From Roseobacter sp. (GTDB lineage: Bacteria > Pseudomonadota > Alphaproteobacteria > Rhodobacterales > Rhodobacteraceae), in contig JAGXGZ010000020.1 of NCBI GenBank assembly GCA_024636495.1, forward strand, positions 1-51,084: 51,084 nucleotides of DNA, in the 5' to 3' direction. The position numbers and the translations under genes are program-made. Shown piece after piece: positions 16,748 to 25,455 of this stretch. Under the pieces are notes generated by a model that was given only the letters and a program-made list of their open reading frames with translations, was not told where the DNA came from and did no database searches. The first letter of the stretch is position 1; each line of letters begins with the position of its first letter.

Positions 16748-16945
16748 ATGATGAACTTTTTCAAAAACTTCAACAAAGACGAATCCGGCGCAGTAACAGT
16801 TGACTGGGTTGTTTTGACAGCCGCAGTTGTTGGCTTGGCCGTCGCAGCATATTCCTCGATCGAAACCGGTTCCAAAGACCTGACAAGCAACACAGCTTCA
16901 GCTCTGAAAGCGTTCCAGCCAGCTACACCAAGCACCGGTAGCTAA
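16748..16945 (+). CDS. flp: Flp family type IVb pilin (major pilin)
   Basis: A 65-residue Flp pilin, the subunit of the Tad pilus. The leader is short and charged (MMNFFKNFNKDESG), with predicted cleavage after Gly14. The mature protein begins AVTVDWVVLTAAVVG, the hydrophobic assembly helix. Position 5 of the mature protein is Asp where Glu is usual, and position 6 is Trp where Tyr is usual. The start is the ATG at 16748, 7 nt after GGAGGG, an unusually strong ribosome site that fits a major structural protein. An attenuating hairpin follows. Confidence 0.93.
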   Translation: MMNFFKNFNKDESGAVTVDWVVLTAAVVGLAVAAYSSIETGSKDLTSNTASALKAFQPATPSTGS

Positions 16946-16969
16946 TACGTCGTTAAGCTAACGAACGAT

Positions 16970-17004
16970 TGGCCGCATTCTGAACTTCAGGGTGCGGCCA
17001 TTTC
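16970..17004 (+). terminator. hairpin terminator/attenuator after flp
   Basis: TGGCCGCA (16970-16977) and TGCGGCCA (16993-17000) form a perfect 8-bp stem followed by TTTCT. Placed between the major pilin and the rest of the locus, it probably lets most transcripts stop after flp. Confidence 0.65.
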
Positions 17005-17035
17005 TACATGAGTTCCCCGCCTAGAGGGCAAGTGA

Positions 17036-17209
17036 ATGATTTTAAATCTTCAAGAATTTTTATCATCCGAGGCCGGTGCAGTGACGGTCGAATGGGTCGT
17101 TTTATGTGCGGCAGTTGTTGGGATTGGGATTTCAGTTGTCCTTGGAACGACCGAGGGGGTTGTAGACATTGGCAGCAGAACCTTGTTGTTCACACCCGGC
17201 GAATTCTAA
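17036..17209 (+). CDS. second, short Flp-like pilin
   Basis: A 57-residue open frame beginning with ATG at 17036, preceded by AGAGGG with 8-nt spacing. The protein reads MILNLQEFLSSEAG, a prepilin leader ending in Gly14, then AVTVEWVVLCAAVVGIGIS, which closely matches the mature start of the neighbouring Flp but keeps the canonical Glu5. The C-terminal part (about 20 residues after the helix) differs from Flp and ends TPGEF. It is probably a minor pilin or pseudopilin processed by the same CpaA peptidase. It is small enough to be missed by automatic calling. Confidence 0.85.
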   Translation: MILNLQEFLSSEAGAVTVEWVVLCAAVVGIGISVVLGTTEGVVDIGSRTLLFTPGEF

Positions 17210-17303
17210 ACCACGCCGCGTAGATCCGGCCAAATGTGCCAGGATTACCGCGCTCCTTCCACATTCAGGTCACAATTTGGGTGCATCCTGACGGAAGACG
17301 ACA

Positions 17304-17322
17304 GGCCAGAATTTTTCTGGCC
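17304..17322 (+). promoter_or_regulatory. perfect hairpin in the cpaB leader
   Basis: GGCCAGAA (17304-17311), a 3-nt loop TTT, and TTCTGGCC (17315-17322) form an 8-bp perfect stem. It ends about 10 nt before the GAGG ribosome site of cpaB (ATG at 17346). It may protect the 5' end of a processed mRNA or control cpaB translation. Confidence 0.5.
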
Positions 17323-17345
17323 CGGAATTACATGAGGTAGATGAA

Positions 17346-18209
17346 ATGCGTATGTTATTTGGACTGGTTTTGTTAGCTGGCATCGCATTGGCAGGTGGTG
17401 CTGTTTATTTGGCCAAAGACCGGATTGGTGAGTATCAGATGGCCAACGCACAGGCCCAAGCGGCACTGGCGCAGGTTGTCCCGACAGTGAACGTCTTTGT
17501 CGCCGAAAAATCGCTCAAATACGGTCAGCAGCTTAAACGTGAGGACGTCCGGCAAGTGGCTTGGCCAGAAAATGCCATTCCCCAAGGGACCTTCACAGAA
17601 GAAACGTCACTGTTCCCCGAAAACAGCGATGAGCTGCGGGTTGTCTTGCGCGCGATCGAAAAAGACGAAGCGATCATGGCCATCAAAGTGACGGAACCGG
17701 GCGAAGACACAGGACTGACCTCGCGGCTGGAACGCGGTACACGTGCTTTTACAATCAAGGTTGACGTGTCCAGCGGCGTGTCTGGCTTTTTGCGCCCCGG
17801 CGACCGTGTCGATGTGTATTGGACAGGCCGCATCAACATCGAGGGCGCAAATCAGCGCGGTTCGGGCGATGTGACCAAACTGATCCAAGCAGGCATTCAA
17901 CTGATCGCGATCGACCAAAGTGCAGGTGGCGAACGTAGCGAAGCGGCGATTGCACAGACGGTAACTGTTGCGGTCAAGCCAAACCAAGTTGCCGCACTGG
18001 CCCAGGCTCAATCGACCGGCAAGCTGTCGTTATCGCTTGTCGGTGCCGAGGACGACACAGTCGCCTCCAGCATCGAAGTTGACCAAAGAAGCCTGCTGGG
18101 CATTCAAAACGAAACCGTCAAAGCCGAAGTCGAAAAGGAAAAAGTCTGTACCATCCGCACCCGACGTGGCGCAGATGTTGTGGAAATTCCAATCCCTTGT
18201 ACGAACTGA
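17346..18209 (+). CDS. cpaB: Flp pilus assembly protein CpaB/RcpC
   Basis: A periplasmic component of the Tad secretion system, thought to work with the secretin and contact the peptidoglycan. The 287-residue protein has an N-terminal membrane anchor (about 3-22). An SAF domain follows (VPTVNVFVAEKSLKYGQ.L..EDV..V.WP, about 45-80), then the RcpC region with the conserved GFLRPGDRVDV and TVTVAVKPNQVAALAQAQ. The C-terminus has two Cys residues (KVCTIRTRRG and IPIPC) that could form a disulfide in the periplasm. It lies in the expected place between the pilins and the secretin. Confidence 0.93.
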   Translation: MRMLFGLVLLAGIALAGGAVYLAKDRIGEYQMANAQAQAALAQVVPTVNVFVAEKSLKYGQQLKREDVRQVAWPENAIPQGTFTEETSLFPENSDELRVVLRAIEKDEAIMAIKVTEPGEDTGLTSRLERGTRAFTIKVDVSSGVSGFLRPGDRVDVYWTGRINIEGANQRGSGDVTKLIQAGIQLIAIDQSAGGERSEAAIAQTVTVAVKPNQVAALAQAQSTGKLSLSLVGAEDDTVASSIEVDQRSLLGIQNETVKAEVEKEKVCTIRTRRGADVVEIPIPCTN

Positions 18210-18230
18210 CGCTAAAAAGCTGACATCTCG

Positions 18231-18259
18231 AAGGCCGCACAGCATTGTGTGGCCTTTGG
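18231..18259 (+). terminator. hairpin between cpaB and cpaC
   Basis: AAGGCCGCACA (18231-18241) pairs with TGTGTGGCCTT (18246-18256) as an 11-bp stem with one wobble and loop GCAT. It is followed by a short T/G run. It probably reduces transcription into cpaC or marks an mRNA processing end. Confidence 0.55.
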
Positions 18260-18405
18260 CGTAAATGGCACATGTTGCTATTAATCCACAGCCTCTAGGC
18301 CCGTAACCTCATTGAATCTTGCAATAAAAATCAAAAGCACCCAAAGTGCTACAAACGGCGGGCGCTAAGACCCTATCCAGAGGCGTGATCACAAAGGCAG
18401 GTCAC

Positions 18406-19845
18406 ATGAAAATCGACAAATTTCTTACAGCGGCCCTTTTGGGGCTTACGCTAAGTGCGATGCCACTGATGATGGCAGTTCCTACCGCGGTGCAGGCTGA
18501 AACCTTGCGCGTGGTCAATAAAGGGACGAACCGCACGTTGGAAGTACCGATGAACCGCGCCGTTGTGGTTGAAAGCGATATCCCATTTGCTGAACTCAGC
18601 ATCGCAAACCCCGGTATTGCTGACATTTCGTCTTTGTCCGACAGAACGATTTACGTTTTGGGAAAATCGCCCGGCCTGACAACACTGACCCTTTTGGATG
18701 CATCGGGACAACTGATTACGAATGTCGATGTGCGGGTAGCATCGGATATTTCCGAATTTAAAGAGCGCTTGCGCCAGATCCTGCCCGGCGAGAACATCGA
18801 AGTCCGCACAGCAAATGACGGCATCGTCATGTCCGGCATCGTGTCCTCCACGCAGGGTTTACAACGCGCGCTTGATCTGGCCGAACGATATGCGCCCGAA
18901 CGTGTTTCCAATTTGATGAGCGTCGGTGGCATCCAACAGGTGATGCTGAAAGTCCGGTTTGCTGAAATGCAACGGTCAGTGTCCAAGTCGCTTAGCGCAT
19001 CGCTGGCCTTGAACGGTCTGGCGGGCAGCAATCTTGCCCTGAACGGCGGGACCAATTCAACGGTTTCTTCAGGGGCGATTGCCAATTCACTTTCCGGATC
19101 GACACCTGCGTCAAACGGCAATTCCGGTGCTGTGCTTTTCGGGTTCAACGCAGGGTCGACCCAAGTGGGTTTGCTACTTGAAGCGCTTGAGCAAAAGGGC
19201 GCTGTGCGGTTCCTTGCGGAACCCAACCTTGTCGCGTTGTCCGGTCAAGAAGCCAAGTTTCTGGCCGGTGGTGAATACCCTGTGCCTGTGTCTCAAACCG
19301 GGGATCGAATTTCAGTTCAGTACAAACCATTTGGCGTCGAGATGAGCTTTATCCCGCGTGTGGTTGACAAAGACCTTATCAATCTTGAACTAAACGCCGC
19401 CGTATCCGCCATTGATCCGACCAACTCTGTCTCATTGGGGAACGGGTTCAACATTGCTGCCTTCACCCGCCGCGAGACATCAACCACGGTTGAGATGCGC
19501 GACGGGGAAAGCTTTGCGATTGCAGGGCTTTTGCAAGACGACTTTACCGACAGCTCAAGCCAACTTCCTTGGCTTGGCGATGTACCTGTTTTGGGTGCGC
19601 TTTTCCGCAGCGCCAATTACCAACGCAAGCAGACCGAGCTTGTCATTATCATCACCGCACATTTGGTCACACCAACGCGCGGCGAAGCCTTGGCATTGCC
19701 AACAGACCGGATCAAACCGCCAACGGAAAAAGAGCTTTTCCTAAGTGGTCGGGTTACTGGCGGAACGCGCGCGCCAACCAAAGGCCCTGCGGGCGAAGTG
19801 GCCCGGCAAGATTTCAGTGGCTCTTATGGCTATGTACTGGATTGA
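18406..19845 (+). CDS. cpaC: Tad secretin CpaC/RcpA
   Basis: The outer-membrane secretin through which the Flp pilus exits. I use the ATG at 18406 (479 residues), which starts a clear signal peptide (MKIDKFLTAALLG, cut near 31 after VQA) and has AGG about 8 nt upstream; the open frame extends further back without reason. An N-terminal pilus-formation domain (about 35-105) and a BON-like segment (about 110-180) come before the secretin core, recognisable by VRFLAEPNLVALSGQEAKFLAGGEYP and by the late GLLQDDF....LPWLGDVPVLGALFRS. Ser/Asn-rich low-complexity sequence links the two halves. Confidence 0.95.
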   Translation: MKIDKFLTAALLGLTLSAMPLMMAVPTAVQAETLRVVNKGTNRTLEVPMNRAVVVESDIPFAELSIANPGIADISSLSDRTIYVLGKSPGLTTLTLLDASGQLITNVDVRVASDISEFKERLRQILPGENIEVRTANDGIVMSGIVSSTQGLQRALDLAERYAPERVSNLMSVGGIQQVMLKVRFAEMQRSVSKSLSASLALNGLAGSNLALNGGTNSTVSSGAIANSLSGSTPASNGNSGAVLFGFNAGSTQVGLLLEALEQKGAVRFLAEPNLVALSGQEAKFLAGGEYPVPVSQTGDRISVQYKPFGVEMSFIPRVVDKDLINLELNAAVSAIDPTNSVSLGNGFNIAAFTRRETSTTVEMRDGESFAIAGLLQDDFTDSSSQLPWLGDVPVLGALFRSANYQRKQTELVIIITAHLVTPTRGEALALPTDRIKPPTEKELFLSGRVTGGTRAPTKGPAGEVARQDFSGSYGYVLD

Positions 19846-19849
19846 TCAG

Positions 19850-20524
19850 ATGACACGCCGGATCACAAGAAACCTTAGCTTTCTCAGCCTGCTTGCATCC
19901 CTCGGGTTGTTGGTCGGCTGCGCGCGAAGTTCCGATCCGGTTTACACCCAATTTCACCGCGAAGCTGGTTCATTAACCGATATCGGCACATTCGGCGATG
20001 CAACGCTGAACAACCGTCTCGTGATGACAGGCGAAAAACAGTATACGTTCGATCTGGCAAACCGTTTTGCCGGTGAAGTGCAATCAACAGTCACGTTCGA
20101 ATTCAACTCGGCGCAGTTGGACGGAAACGCGCAGGCCGTCTTGCGTCAGCAGGCCAGTTGGATCCGCCAGTTCCCCGAAGTGCGTTTTCGGGTCTACGGC
20201 CACACCGATGCTGTTGGATCAAACCGCTATAACAAGGCCCTAGGTCTGCAGCGCGCACAGGCAGTTGTAAGCTATCTGAACACGCAAGGTATCAGCCGCA
20301 GTCGATTGGAAGCCGTTGTTTCATTTGGCGAAACTCAGCCCTTGGTCGTCAGCCAGGGCCGTGAACGCGCGAACCGGCGCACGGTTACAGAAGTAAACGG
20401 ATTTGTTGAACGTCACCAGAACGTTCTGGACGGCAAATACGCCCAGATCATCTACCGCGATTATGTCGCGAGCGCGGTGCCTGTTACGCAGCTTTCTGGC
20501 AACGCGACAGCCCTTTCACAGTAA
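19850..20524 (+). CDS. OmpA-family lipoprotein of the Tad locus
   Basis: A 224-residue lipoprotein with lipobox LVGC (Cys24). Its C-terminal OmpA-like peptidoglycan-binding domain spans about 85-190: FEFNSAQLDGNAQAVLRQ, VYGHTDAVGSNRYN, LGLQRAQAV..YL, FGETQP and RANRRT. The start at 19850 lies 4 nt after the cpaC stop; a longer open frame overlapping cpaC is rejected because only this start gives a signal peptide at the N-terminus. OmpA-domain proteins often accompany cpaC in alphaproteobacterial Tad loci and probably anchor the secretin to the wall. Confidence 0.9.
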   Translation: MTRRITRNLSFLSLLASLGLLVGCARSSDPVYTQFHREAGSLTDIGTFGDATLNNRLVMTGEKQYTFDLANRFAGEVQSTVTFEFNSAQLDGNAQAVLRQQASWIRQFPEVRFRVYGHTDAVGSNRYNKALGLQRAQAVVSYLNTQGISRSRLEAVVSFGETQPLVVSQGRERANRRTVTEVNGFVERHQNVLDGKYAQIIYRDYVASAVPVTQLSGNATALSQ

Positions 20525-20792
20525 AATCGTCGCTGAATCAGCTTGCCTTGCTTTGCAGACAGGACAAGCCTATTCGCCGTTAATCCTGTGCAATTCGCCC
20601 CGATCGTTTCAAAAGACCCAACAATAGAAGCTTTTTAGCCCCAATCTCGCCCCAGTTAGCTGGGATGTTCAGTGCAATAGGACAAGTGCGTCTCGCCTAC
20701 TCGGCAAGGTGCAGGCGATCCCAAACAGAATGGAAGCGGCAACAGCCCTTCCCCTTCTGCGCAACGTACTGGGTAACAAGGATGATTAGGCC
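20525..20792 (+). other. 268-nt gap between the OmpA gene and cpaE
   Basis: This is the longest gap within the Tad locus. It contains a GAATC site (20535-20539), a small CCCAG/CTGGG hairpin near 20653-20666, and a 19-codon frame at 20730-20789 that ends 3 nt before the cpaE ATG. An internal promoter for the cytoplasmic machinery genes is likely here, but no clear -35/-10 pair is visible. Confidence 0.3.
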
Positions 20793-22031
20793 ATGAGCAG
20801 CACCATGCCACAAATTGAAGCGCCGCAAATCGTCGCCTGCACGGTCAGCCGCGACGTTCAAAACTTTGATCTGCTGATCGAAGATATGGAAACCGCTTTG
20901 GGGGAAAACTGGGGGGATCTGGGTTTTGCCGAAGCACTGGCATTTTTCAAACAACCCCAATCCCAATCGCTTGAGCTGATTGCCTTGGCACTAGATGCTC
21001 AGGACGAGGAAAACCTTACCATGATGGGGGAACTCATCATTCAGGCGAAGGCCCAGAACATCAAAGTCATTCTTATCGCCGAAGACATGAGCCCTGTATC
21101 GCTGCATTCTCTGTTGCGCCAGGGGGCCGATGAGTTCGTCCCTTACCCACTTCCCGAGGGCGAACTTTCAGCCGCGATCGACCGATTGCGCTCCGAACCC
21201 GCTGCAACACTTGCCCCGGCCGCGCAGACCCACCAGCTGAAACCCGGTGCCCAGAAAGATGGGGCGCTGATCGTGGTGCACGGGCTTGCGGGCGGTACTG
21301 GTGCAACGACCATGGCCGTGAACCTCGCTTGGGAATTGGCCACTGTTGACAAAAAACGGCCGCCCAAAGTTTGCCTGATAGACCTTGATCTTCAGTTTGG
21401 CGCAGTTGCGACCTTTCTTGACCTGCCCAGACGCGAGGTCGTCTATGATATGCTGTCTGAAACAGAAACCATGGACGACGAAAGTTTCGGACAGGCGCTT
21501 TTGACTTTTGAGGACAGATTGCAAGTTTTGACTGCACCGTCCGAGATGTTGCCGCTCGATATCATCAACTCAGATGATGTGAAGCGGATCCTTGATGTTG
21601 CGCGCAACCAGTTTGATTATGTTGTCGTCGACATGCCGTCGACCCTTGTGCAGTGGACCGAGGCGGTTCTCAACAACGCCCATGTCTATTTCGCCATGCT
21701 TGAGCTGGACATGCGCTGTGCGCAAAACGCTTTGCGGTTCAAACGCGCTTTGCAGTCCGAAGAGCTGCCCGTTGAAAAGCTGCGCTATGTGATGAACCGC
21801 GCCCCGAAGTTCACCGATCTGAACTCGAAAAGCCGGGTGAAACGGATGGCAGAAAGTCTGGCGATCTCGATTGATGTGCATCTGCCCGATGGCGGAAAGC
21901 AGGTCACGCAAGCCAATGATCATGGCACACCCTTGGCCAGTTCTGCCCCCAAAAGCCCGCTGCGCCGCGAATTCGCAAAACTTGCCGCCTCCATCCATGA
22001 ACTGAAATCAGACGAAGCCAAAGCTGCATAA
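20793..22031 (+). CDS. cpaE: Tad pilus assembly ATPase CpaE/TadZ
   Basis: A ParA/MinD-like ATPase that places the Tad machine at the cell pole. The 412-residue protein has an N-terminal receiver-like domain without a clear phosphorylation site (about 10-130), then the P-loop domain. The deviant Walker A is in VVHGLAGGTGATTMAVNLA (about 161-179), the switch region is LIDLDLQFG, and DYVVVDMPS is the Walker B-like strand. The start is preceded by AAGGA with 9-nt spacing. It opens the second, cytoplasmic half of the locus (cpaE-cpaF-tadB-tadC). Confidence 0.94.
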   Translation: MSSTMPQIEAPQIVACTVSRDVQNFDLLIEDMETALGENWGDLGFAEALAFFKQPQSQSLELIALALDAQDEENLTMMGELIIQAKAQNIKVILIAEDMSPVSLHSLLRQGADEFVPYPLPEGELSAAIDRLRSEPAATLAPAAQTHQLKPGAQKDGALIVVHGLAGGTGATTMAVNLAWELATVDKKRPPKVCLIDLDLQFGAVATFLDLPRREVVYDMLSETETMDDESFGQALLTFEDRLQVLTAPSEMLPLDIINSDDVKRILDVARNQFDYVVVDMPSTLVQWTEAVLNNAHVYFAMLELDMRCAQNALRFKRALQSEELPVEKLRYVMNRAPKFTDLNSKSRVKRMAESLAISIDVHLPDGGKQVTQANDHGTPLASSAPKSPLRREFAKLAASIHELKSDEAKAA

Positions 22032-22066
22032 GACCCAAAGCGAAAGCTTATTAAGAAAGTTACCTA

Positions 22067-23506
22067 ATGTTTTCCAAATATAAAAAGTCAAACGATGCGG
22101 CTGCGGCAAGACAATCAACGCCTGCGAAGGTAACGCATATCAAGCAGGTCGAACCAAGCGCCGTGAAACCCACGTCGATGCGCCGGGCGGCGCAGCCCGC
22201 AACGGTGGCCCCCTTGGACAAAGACCTCAAACGCAAACAGCGGATGAGCGAAATCAAGCTGGAACTGCACCGCGCGCTTTTGGACAACCTCAATCTTGCG
22301 GCCCTTGAACACGCGACTGAATCCGATCTGCGCCAAGAGATAAACGAAATCTCGGCAGAGATTCTGGCGGAAAAGTCCATCGTTTTGAACCGTGAAGATC
22401 GGATTCAATTAAACTCGGAACTCTATGACGAGGTGACGGGTCTGGGTCCGCTTGAGACCTTGCTAAAAGACGATACGGTCAACGATATTCTGGTAAACGG
22501 TCCACAACAGATTTTTGTGGAACGCGACGGCAAGCTGCAACTGACCGACATCACATTCAAAGATGAAAAGCACCTGTTGCGGATCATCGACAAGATCGTA
22601 TCGGCCGTGGGCCGGCGGGTTGACGAAAGCAATCCCTATGTGGATGCGCGGCTTAAAGACGGCTCGCGTTTCAACGCCATGGTGCCGCCGATTGCGGTAG
22701 ACGGTTCACTTGTCTCTATCCGGAAATTCAAAAAGGATAAGCTGGGGATCGACGACCTTGTGTCCTTTGGTGCCTTTTCGGAAGAAATGGCTGCTTATCT
22801 ACAGGCCGCCGTGGCCACCCGTCTGAACATCATCGTCTCGGGTGGTACGGGTTCCGGCAAAACGACCACGCTGAACGCGCTTTCGTCTTTTATCGACAAC
22901 GATGAACGTATTCTGACCATCGAAGATACGGCAGAACTTCAATTGCAACAGACCCATGTGGGCCGGATGGAAAGCCGCCCCCCCAACGTCGAAGGCAAAG
23001 GCGAAGTGTCGCCGCGTGACTGTCTGAAAAACGCGCTGCGAATGCGGCCCGACCGGATTATCGTTGGTGAAACCCGTGGCGAAGAAGTCATCGACATGTT
23101 GCAGGCGATGAACACGGGCCACGACGGGTCCATGACCACGATCCACGCCAACTCGGCGCGTGACGGGGTCAGCCGTCTGGAAAACATGATCGCGATGGCG
23201 GGGATCGAGATGCCGCTCAAGGCGGTGCGCTCGCAAATCTCAAGCGCTGTGAACCTGATCGTGCAAGCCTCGCGGCTGCAAGACGGCTCTCGCCGGATGA
23301 CCTCCATCACGGAAATCACCGGGATGGAAGGCGATGTCATCTCGATGCAGGAGCTTTTCCGCTACCAGCGCGTGGGCCTGACCCCAGAGAACAAAATCAT
23401 CGGTCACTTCACCGCGACCGGCGTGCGCAGCCATTATTCCGAACGCTTCAAAATGTGGGGCTATGATTTGCCATCCTCGATCTACGATCCCATTGCGGCC
23501 CAATAA
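22067..23506 (+). CDS. cpaF: Tad pilus secretion ATPase CpaF/TadA
   Basis: The hexameric secretion ATPase that powers Flp pilus extension and retraction. The 479-residue protein has a basic, disordered N-terminal part (about 1-60), an N-terminal domain with [18 protein letters not shown], and a RecA-like core. The Walker A is [11 protein letters not shown] near 257-267. The Asp and His boxes are visible as [12 protein letters not shown] and [13 protein letters not shown], and [14 protein letters not shown] is the arginine-containing Walker B region. It has only a weak ribosome site and starts 35 nt after cpaE. Confidence 0.96.
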   Translation: MFSKYKKSNDAAAARQSTPAKVTHIKQVEPSAVKPTSMRRAAQPATVAPLDKDLKRKQRMSEIKLELHRALLDNLNLAALEHATESDLRQEINEISAEILAEKSIVLNREDRIQLNSELYDEVTGLGPLETLLKDDTVNDILVNGPQQIFVERDGKLQLTDITFKDEKHLLRIIDKIVSAVGRRVDESNPYVDARLKDGSRFNAMVPPIAVDGSLVSIRKFKKDKLGIDDLVSFGAFSEEMAAYLQAAVATRLNIIVSGGTGSGKTTTLNALSSFIDNDERILTIEDTAELQLQQTHVGRMESRPPNVEGKGEVSPRDCLKNALRMRPDRIIVGETRGEEVIDMLQAMNTGHDGSMTTIHANSARDGVSRLENMIAMAGIEMPLKAVRSQISSAVNLIVQASRLQDGSRRMTSITEITGMEGDVISMQELFRYQRVGLTPENKIIGHFTATGVRSHYSERFKMWGYDLPSSIYDPIAAQ

Positions 23507-23518
23507 GGAGACGACACC

Positions 23519-24481
23519 ATGAGCATTGAACCTATCATCTATGGTCTGATCTTTATCGGGGTGCTTGCGCTGGTCGAAGGTCTGTATCTGGTGGCCTTTG
23601 GTAAATCCATCAGTCTGAACAGCCGCGTCAACCGCCGCCTTGAAATGCTGGAAAAAGGGACGCGTCGCGAAGAGGTTTTGGACAAGCTGCGCAAGGAAAT
23701 GCAGCAGCACATGGATAAAAAATCCATACCGATCTATTCGATGCTTGCGCAAAAGGCACAAAAAGCAGCTATCGCCTTTACGCCCAAGCAACTGATCATG
23801 ATCATGGGTGGGCTTTCGGTCGTTGCCTTTTTGGGCCTTACCATTGGCACCAGCACCGAACCACCGATCCGTCTGCTGATTTCTGTCGGCATCGGCATTG
23901 GAGCGGTTTATTTCTGGATCTCCGCCAAAGCCAAAAAACGCATGAGCATGATCGAAGAACAACTGCCTGACGCCGTTGAACTTATGGTTCGCTCGCTGCG
24001 GGTCGGTCATCCGTTCAGCAGCGCCATTTCTATCGTTGCAAAGGAAATTCAGGATCCGCTGGCCTCTGAATTCGGGGTCATCGCTGATGAAGCCGCCTAT
24101 GGCCGCGACACGGGGGAAGCGCTCAAGGACATGGCAGAACGGCTCGACATGCAGGATTTGCGTTTTCTTGCGGTTGCCGTAACGATCCAACAGCAATCAG
24201 GCGGCAACCTTGCGGAAATTCTGGCAGGCTTGGCCAAAGTGATCCGCGCCCGTTTCCGCCTGTTTCGCCGCGTAAACGCGATCACCGCCGAGGCGAAGTG
24301 GTCGGGCAAGTTCCTGTCGGCGTTTCCCGTGGTTGCGCTGATCGTGATCAAGCTTGGCGATCCGCATTACTATGACGAAGTCATGCTGCACGAGTTGTTC
24401 GTTCCCGGCTGTGTCGCAGTCGTCGTGTTCTTGGGTGCAAATCTTATTGTCATGCGCAATCTGACCAATATCAAAGTGTAA
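23519..24481 (+). CDS. tadB: Tad inner-membrane platform protein TadB
   Basis: One of the two polytopic T2SSF-domain proteins on which the CpaF ATPase acts. The 320-residue protein has an N-terminal helix (about 5-25), two helices near 80-135, a cytoplasmic T2SSF domain (ELMVRSLRVGHPFSSAI...EFG...DEAAYGRDTGEALKDMAERL...QQQSGGNLAEIL) and two C-terminal helices. It starts 12 nt after cpaF with a strong AAGGAG site. Confidence 0.94.
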   Translation: MSIEPIIYGLIFIGVLALVEGLYLVAFGKSISLNSRVNRRLEMLEKGTRREEVLDKLRKEMQQHMDKKSIPIYSMLAQKAQKAAIAFTPKQLIMIMGGLSVVAFLGLTIGTSTEPPIRLLISVGIGIGAVYFWISAKAKKRMSMIEEQLPDAVELMVRSLRVGHPFSSAISIVAKEIQDPLASEFGVIADEAAYGRDTGEALKDMAERLDMQDLRFLAVAVTIQQQSGGNLAEILAGLAKVIRARFRLFRRVNAITAEAKWSGKFLSAFPVVALIVIKLGDPHYYDEVMLHELFVPGCVAVVVFLGANLIVMRNLTNIKV

Positions 24482-24493
24482 GGGGTTCTTTCG

Positions 24494-25450
24494 GTGGATA
24501 TATTTTCGACGATCAACGATATCCTGGGCCCGCTGGGGTGGATTGCCTTGCTTGGTGTTCTGGGTTTGATGATGGTGGGCATGACCCTCGTGTTCATGCT
24601 GCGCCAGCCAGAAGACCCATTGAGCAAGCTCAAGCGCAGCCAGTCCGGTGCGGTGGAACGGCCTTCAAGCCAGCGTCTTCGTCAGTCCGACCGGAACGAG
24701 AAGCTGCAAAAATTCGCAAAGTTTCTCGAGCCTGAAAACCTTGATGAACTCAGCGCTAAAGAACTGATGCTGCGACAGGCTGGCTATGCATCGCGCGATG
24801 CGGTGCGCTTCTTTCACTTTGCGCAGCTTACACTTGGTATTCTGGGCCTTGTGATCGGGGTCGTCTATGTCAACTTTCTGGGCGGAGGCGATGGGCTGAC
24901 CACCCAGAAGATGATGATGTATACTGTCGGCCCCGGTGGCTTGGGGTATTATTTGCCCAAGTATTGGGTCAGCAAACGCGTCGAAAAACGCAAAGAAGAG
25001 ATCACCCGTGGCTTTCCCGATGCCCTTGATATGATGTTGGTCTGTGTTGAGGCGGGCCAGTCCATGGACCAGTGTATTGTTCGCGTTGCCCATGAATTGC
25101 GCGCGTCTTATCCCGCTTTGGCTGAAGAATTCGAAGTGGTCGCGTATGAAATGAAGGCCGGCAAAGACAAGATTACCGTCTTGAACGATATGTCCGCGCG
25201 TTGCGGGATTCAGGATATCTCGTCTTTTGTGACAGTTTTGGTGCAATCTGCAGCCTTCGGTACGTCAATTTCAGACGCCTTGCGTGTGTATGCCGAAGAA
25301 ATGCGTGACAAACGTGTGATGCGCGCGGAAGAGGCAGCAAACAAGTTGCCAACCAAGATGACGCTTGCCACAATGATGCTTACAGTTCCGCCATTGCTCA
25401 TCATTCTGGTGGCACCGTCGGTGATTGGCATTACAAGTTTGGGTAAATAA
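24494..25450 (+). CDS. tadC: Tad inner-membrane platform protein TadC
   Basis: The second T2SSF-domain platform protein (318 residues), presumed to form a heteromer with TadB. The T2SSF domain lies at about 175-290 (FPDALDMMLVCVEAGQSMDQCIVRVAHEL, AGKDKITVLNDMS, FVTVLVQSAAFGTSISDALRVYAEEMR). Three hydrophobic helices lie before or within the first 160 residues and one at the C-terminus. The start is GTG at 24494, 12 nt after tadB; an AGGGG sequence precedes it. Confidence 0.94.
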   Translation: MDIFSTINDILGPLGWIALLGVLGLMMVGMTLVFMLRQPEDPLSKLKRSQSGAVERPSSQRLRQSDRNEKLQKFAKFLEPENLDELSAKELMLRQAGYASRDAVRFFHFAQLTLGILGLVIGVVYVNFLGGGDGLTTQKMMMYTVGPGGLGYYLPKYWVSKRVEKRKEEITRGFPDALDMMLVCVEAGQSMDQCIVRVAHELRASYPALAEEFEVVAYEMKAGKDKITVLNDMSARCGIQDISSFVTVLVQSAAFGTSISDALRVYAEEMRDKRVMRAEEAANKLPTKMTLATMMLTVPPLLIILVAPSVIGITSLGK

Positions 25451-25455
25451 ACAAC

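Noticed and set aside
17008..17223. 71-codon frame covering the second pilin in another phase
   Set aside because: The overlapping frame from 17036 encodes a complete prepilin with a better ribosome site, so this frame is treated as a shadow.
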